Origin: Leishmania donovani
Lineage: Eukaryota > Euglenozoa > Kinetoplastea > Trypanosomatida > Trypanosomatidae
Direction of reading: 5' to 3'
Assembly (NCBI RefSeq): GCF_000227135.1
Contig: NC_018254.1
Coordinates: 833,446-897,445, forward strand
DNA: 64,000 nt
A program made the translations under genes and the position numbers. Shown here in pieces: positions 59,971 through 64,000 of this stretch. Under the pieces are notes generated by a model. It did not search any database, was not told where the DNA came from, and was given only the letters and a program-made list of their open reading frames with translations. Every line of letters begins with the position of its first letter. Position 1 is the stretch's first letter.

Positions 59971-61920
59971 CGTCTGGAGTTGACTTCTCGCGCCTCCAGT
60001 GATCGCCTGTTTGGGCGTGTTCGACGACCTCTCGTCGTTACTGGATGAAGAGTTGGAAAGCGAAGAGATACGTGTATGTAACTAGAATTCGGTAGTGCCG
60101 CGGAGATGAGCGTAGCAGGGAGATGTGGAAGCCTGCATGGCACTTTCAGGGGAGGAAAGCGAATGGGAGGAGGTAGTGAGGAGCACAGCATTGCGTGGCC
60201 CCCTCGTACTCTGTCTGTTCTTCAGCTCCTCTCTTCTGAGTGAGAAGGAGAGAGGGGGTGTTGTTCTCTATTTTCTGCCATATACTTAAAGCCGCGCAGC
60301 CAACAGCGGAGTTTCCGCGTGTAGCAGTGCGTGCGTGAGGGTATGAGGGTGTCTAGCTCTGTATGCTGTTGCGTGCGTGTCCGAGAGAAACCGAGTGGCG
60401 GTGCGCGCGACGTGGGAGGGGAGGAGGGGACAAGGTTTGCTCCCAGCTGCTATTTTCCACCCCGCTCTTCTCTGTGAGGGTCTCTGTGCGCTTTGGGGCG
60501 ACTACGGGAAGAAAAGAGGACAAGAGGAAAAAGCGGAGGAGGGGCGAAAAGGGAAAGCGAGACAGCAGCACCGCGCAACGAGTGCGCCGCACAGAGTGTG
60601 TATGAGCGGAGGCGGATCATCCGTGCTTGTCAAAGAGTAGACGCCTACACATTCACCCGCAAGCGTTTGAGACTCTTTTTTTCAGAAGGGGGAGGGGAAG
60701 GGGGGGGTGCCGCTTGGGAGACTGAGGTGCACCTCCCCCCCTCTTCCCCCTATTTTCCCTGCTCGCACCGACAGCGGCTCGTATGTTGTTTGGTGTTCCA
60801 AATATGAGAGATGCGGAGTAAAACCGAGAAAAGGACGAGTCCAAAAGGAGGTCCATGGCCGGGGCAAAGGCATACAATAAGCGCAGACATAACAAAAACG
60901 CCCGTGGAAGTGAAAAACAGGAAAGCAGTGCCTCCTTCTCCAGCACAGGATGCAGGAGAAGTGGACAGACCACTTTCGATTCGTGCGTGATGCACGCACG
61001 AAGCTTGCCTCGTCACTGTTCTCCTGCTCCTCACCACCGCTACTGCGCCACTCTCTCTCGCCCCCCCCCGCCTCTCGCCTTCCTCATTTTCACCTTTTTT
61101 TATGTGGAAGAGAAAGAGTCTCTGGCCGTGCGTCATGCGCACCCCCGCTTAGTCAGGTCTCCATCTCATCGTGTGTGCGTTGCTCAACTCACGGCACTCG
61201 CAGTCACGCAAGCACCTCACAAGCAGAGGGGAGACAGAATAGAAGGACAGAGCCACAAGAGAATAGGCAACAAGGGAGGGAGAGAACCATCTGAGAGAGC
61301 GCGCGCACTCGTGCGGCAATCTAAAAGTTTGACAAAGGAAATATGTATATGTATATATAGCCGGCGTCATCAAACCGTCTGCTCCTGCGCGCGTGCGTGT
61401 CTATTCTAGAAAGAAAACGGTAGGAGTGTGAGAACCGCGCAAACAACCAGAACGAAAAGAAGGAGGGAAAGATACTGGCCGAGCTATGAGGCGGAGATTC
61501 ACAGAGTGCGCGGAGGATGTCATGGTGACGGCCGACAAGTAATCTGCCATGTACACGGATGGGCGCGCTATCGGTGTAGGCAGCCAAGAGACCAAAAAGA
61601 GAAAAAAGAAAAGCACGCTTCCATGCATGCCCGTGTGACTGTGCTTGTAATATGATGCGCTGGAGCAATCTCTAAGCAAGGTGAAGCTGTTGTGTAGGTA
61701 GTGGCGTCGGGGCCCGTGTTGTGAGCCGCCTTCGGTCGTCAAAACCACTTAGACAAATAACGACTTCACCTTGTGTAAAGGTTGCTCCAGCGCATACGCA
61801 CACAGAGAGAGCCATACAGACGCGCATCCCCCTTCCCCTCCCCTTGACATGCTATACACAGTGTCATGCAAAGTAGGGAATAGGGAAACGTGCAGTGCGG
61901 CCGCTCCGTCAATCATATCG
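59971..61920. other. 2 kb spacer between the two rightmost genes
   Basis: Holds the leader of the 1131-residue protein gene and the 3'UTR of the partial gene. Purine-rich blocks (60410-60430, 60500-60560 and 60690-60710) are pyrimidine tracts on the sense strand. A small alternating AT/GT patch lies at 61341-61360. No gene is supported on either strand. Confidence 0.5.
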
Positions 61921-64000
61921 CTACTGGGTGGCGGCGGCGTGCATGTGCAGGATTAGTGGTGGCGATGGCGGCAGGTGCACCTGACATGTGGAAGCATTCC
62001 CGCAGTCAGCGTTGGCGCTGTCGTGACGGGCCGGCGTGGGAGTTGCGCCAGGGGCACCCGGAAGGGGACTGCTGTTGTTGGTAAGATCAACAATGTCTAC
62101 ATCTTCCTCCCAAGCAGTGTTCTTCGTGGCAGCGAGGAGAGCCGCGTCACCCACCTCGTTTCGTTTGGTAAACATCTGCGGTGTGGTTGTGTCCGAGGTC
62201 GCCGTCTCTGGCGTTCGTGTGATTGACGCTTCCTGGGGCGCTGCGTCCAAGTTCGCCTCGGCATCAATACCGCTAATCCACTCCGTGATTGAGACCAGCC
62301 GCTGCTCGAGCGCTGCGTGCCGCACCTCCCACGCCGCTTTCTCGGCCGCGTGGTCGACGAGCAGCTGCTCCAGGGCGTGGGAGAGAATGTTGCACTGCCG
62401 CTCTGCCTGAGTCGCCCGTGCCAGCGCCGCGTCGCACTGGCTCTGCAGAGCCGTCTCCTGCTCCTTTCCCAGCGGTGACGTGGTCTTCGCTATGCTGTGT
62501 GCGTCGTGGATCTGAAAGAGCGCGCGCGCAGATGGCGGAGACAAGGGGGAGGCGGCAGTTCCCCCTGGCGATTGCCCGGCAGCGCGACGCGGCGCTGTCG
62601 TCTGCTCCTGCTTCAGCTGCAGTGACAAAGAGTCGGTGCGCCTCAGAGCACGCCCGGCTCTGCGGTGAGAAGCCCCTGTAGAGTCCCTTTCTTCCGACCT
62701 GGCGCCGCGCAGCCCCTGCGCACTGGTGGACGTCTCGGGGCTGCGCGACGCGCAACGGCGAGCCGACGACGGCGGCTTCGATCCTGGCACGCTCACCACA
62801 GGTCGCTGCTTTCTCTGCGGCTGTCGCTGATTCCAGGCCGGACGAGCCGCCTGTACTGGATGTGGATTCCATTGTGGGTGTGAGAGCTGGTTGTGCACAG
62901 ACTCCGAGCGGATACCGCTGAGGCTCCTGCATGCTGCTGCGCCGGGTGTCCCAGTCGACGCCGCGGCCGCACGACCCCAGAAGCTGTTCACCACCTCTTC
63001 GGTTTCTTGCATTTCAGTATCCAATGGCGCGCACGTATCGCTGTGTTCAGGCCGCTCCGCGCTCAGAGACCGCCGACCCCGCGATACGCCAGAACAGCGG
63101 CCGTACTGCAGGCTGCTCCGCAGTGCTCCTCCCGTCGCGTACAAGTCGGTAGATGGCGGTCGAGGATCGGGCGAAGTGGCACGGGACCGCTGATGCGTTG
63201 CAGATGCAGCTGCTCGAACTCTTCGGCCAGCAAGAGCGTCAGCTTGGGCTTGCACCGGCTCCGCCGCAGTTGCCAGGGTCGATCCTTTCACCGTGGAGGA
63301 GGCCGACATAAGCGACAGACTACGCGACCGCGATCGCCCCAACGATCGATGGCCTGCATCGCTTGAGCGTACCCCTGTGCCGTCAGCAAGTTCGACGCCG
63401 GGAAGCGAGAGCCGCCGAGGCGGCGGAGAAGTTTCCCGATGACGCACCGCACCAGGCTCCGCATCTTGTTCCGCGTTGCAAGTGCTGGCGCTGTGCTCCG
63501 GCGGCACACCCGCGCAACTCGCGCGCACGCGTTGCACGAGCCGCTCCAAGAACTCCTCTTTCTGCAGAAGCAGCTCACCAATGGGCAGGTTGGTTTGGAG
63601 CGCACCCGATCCAATCACAGACGACGACTTGGAAAGCGCATCGGCAGGCGTGGTTTGCAGAGCCCCACCCCTCTTCGGTGCCGTCTCCTCTAGCTGAAAA
63701 AGCTCATTGTGCAACTTGCCGTCATCGCCGCAACCGCTGCTCTCCCCCCACTCGTGCCATGGCGGCGACTCCACCAGTGCAGCAGTCTCGGTGCTGCATT
63801 CATGCACACAAAGCTCTGTGGCTGGCAACGGTGATGCACCCTCAGCGGCGGCGAACGTCCCGGGCGGTCGAGTAGCAGCGTGACGACGCTTCATGCTTGT
63901 GGAGGGCGAGTAGTCAGTCACTTTCACCGCCGCATCGCCGCCGTTAGGGGAGCTGAGTGTTGGGATCTTGACCGACGGCGCGACAGGCACGCGGTTCGGA
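61921..64000 (-). CDS. Coiled-coil hypothetical protein, 5' end beyond the window
   Basis: The frame is open to the right edge of the window, giving 692 residues without a certain start. The first in-frame ATG inside is at about residue 36 (MKRRHAATRPPGTF), while codons before it remain biased, so the true start probably lies outside. Most of the protein is Ser/Thr/Arg/Pro-rich and likely disordered (for example RRSLSAERPEHSD, SLGRSRSRSLSLMSAS). One coiled coil (about residues 515-600 of the visible part: QCDAALARATQAERQCNILS, then LEQLLVDHAAEKAAWEVRHA) precedes a Pro/Ser-rich C-terminal tail. The SR-like stretches and coiled coil could suit a cytoskeletal or RNA-associated protein, but no family is recognised. 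Confidence 0.75.
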   Translation of the reverse strand, partial: PNRVPVAPSVKIPTLSSPNGGDAAVKVTDYSPSTSMKRRHAATRPPGTFAAAEGASPLPATELCVHECSTETAALVESPPWHEWGESSGCGDDGKLHNELFQLEETAPKRGGALQTTPADALSKSSSVIGSGALQTNLPIGELLLQKEEFLERLVQRVRASCAGVPPEHSASTCNAEQDAEPGAVRHRETSPPPRRLSLPGVELADGTGVRSSDAGHRSLGRSRSRSLSLMSASSTVKGSTLATAAEPVQAQADALAGRRVRAAASATHQRSRATSPDPRPPSTDLYATGGALRSSLQYGRCSGVSRGRRSLSAERPEHSDTCAPLDTEMQETEEVVNSFWGRAAAASTGTPGAAACRSLSGIRSESVHNQLSHPQWNPHPVQAARPAWNQRQPQRKQRPVVSVPGSKPPSSARRCASRSPETSTSAQGLRGARSEERDSTGASHRRAGRALRRTDSLSLQLKQEQTTAPRRAAGQSPGGTAASPLSPPSARALFQIHDAHSIAKTTSPLGKEQETALQSQCDAALARATQAERQCNILSHALEQLLVDHAAEKAAWEVRHAALEQRLVSITEWISGIDAEANLDAAPQEASITRTPETATSDTTTPQMFTKRNEVGDAALLAATKNTAWEEDVDIVDLTNNSSPLPGAPGATPTPARHDSANADCGNASTCQVHLPPSPPLILHMHAAATQ

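Noticed and set aside
1..64000. A strand-switch or transcription start region
   Set aside because: All supported genes are on the minus strand, so no divergent or convergent junction lies in the window.

Overview
This window looks like nuclear chromosomal DNA of a trypanosomatid, most likely Leishmania or a close relative. The supporting features are seen directly: long GC-rich intronless genes with strongly G/C-ending codons, every convincing gene on the minus strand, 0.3-5 kb low-complexity spacers rich in CA/TG, GA and homopolymer runs, and pyrimidine tracts followed by AG just upstream of several start codons, as expected for spliced-leader trans-splicing. The genus assignment is an inference. 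Transcription runs from high to low coordinates as part of one directional gene cluster. I see no strand switch, tRNA or rRNA gene, CRISPR array or phage feature.

Layout in transcriptional order (right to left): a 5'-truncated coiled-coil protein (61921-64000); a large helical protein of unknown function (56575-59970); EMG1/NEP1 ribosome biogenesis methyltransferase (54753-55952); a UVRAG/VPS38-like PI3-kinase complex subunit (51475-53775); a 90-residue protein (50173-50445); a 2270-residue protein with about eight C4 zinc-finger modules (42178-48990); mitochondrial ribosomal protein uL11m (40014-41051); a dual-specificity phosphatase (37744-38802); a TXNDC9/phosducin-like protein (34192-34911); a vitamin K epoxide reductase family protein (32707-33195); a TIM50-like HAD-fold protein (30312-31490); CFAP57, an axonemal WD40/coiled-coil protein (24418-29193); a SET-domain protein (21706-22836); a 53-residue membrane microprotein (20718-20879); a plant gamma-type PI4-kinase-like protein (14244-17270); a very large poorly characterised protein (3741-9302); and a tail-anchored VAP/MSP-domain protein (811-1824).

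The genes do not form an operon in the bacterial sense. Neighbours in such clusters are co-transcribed but usually functionally unrelated. Two loose themes recur: mitochondrial biogenesis (uL11m and TIM50, possibly the SET protein and the zinc-finger protein) and membrane/phosphoinositide biology (VAP, PI4K-like kinase, UVRAG-like subunit, VKOR).

The least ordinary part is 9.3-14.2 kb. It has two runs of N (10415-10738 and 12900-12970), long G runs, coding-like fragments that no intact reading frame explains, and a stretch that may be a degenerate retroposon. A second candidate for an overlooked or broken small gene lies at about 22978-23557, interrupted at a run of 12 cytosines. I did not find a clearly new biological system. 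The best leads are these hidden coding fragments, the VKOR homologue with an ER-retrieval-like tail, the multi-zinc-finger giant and the UVRAG-like protein.
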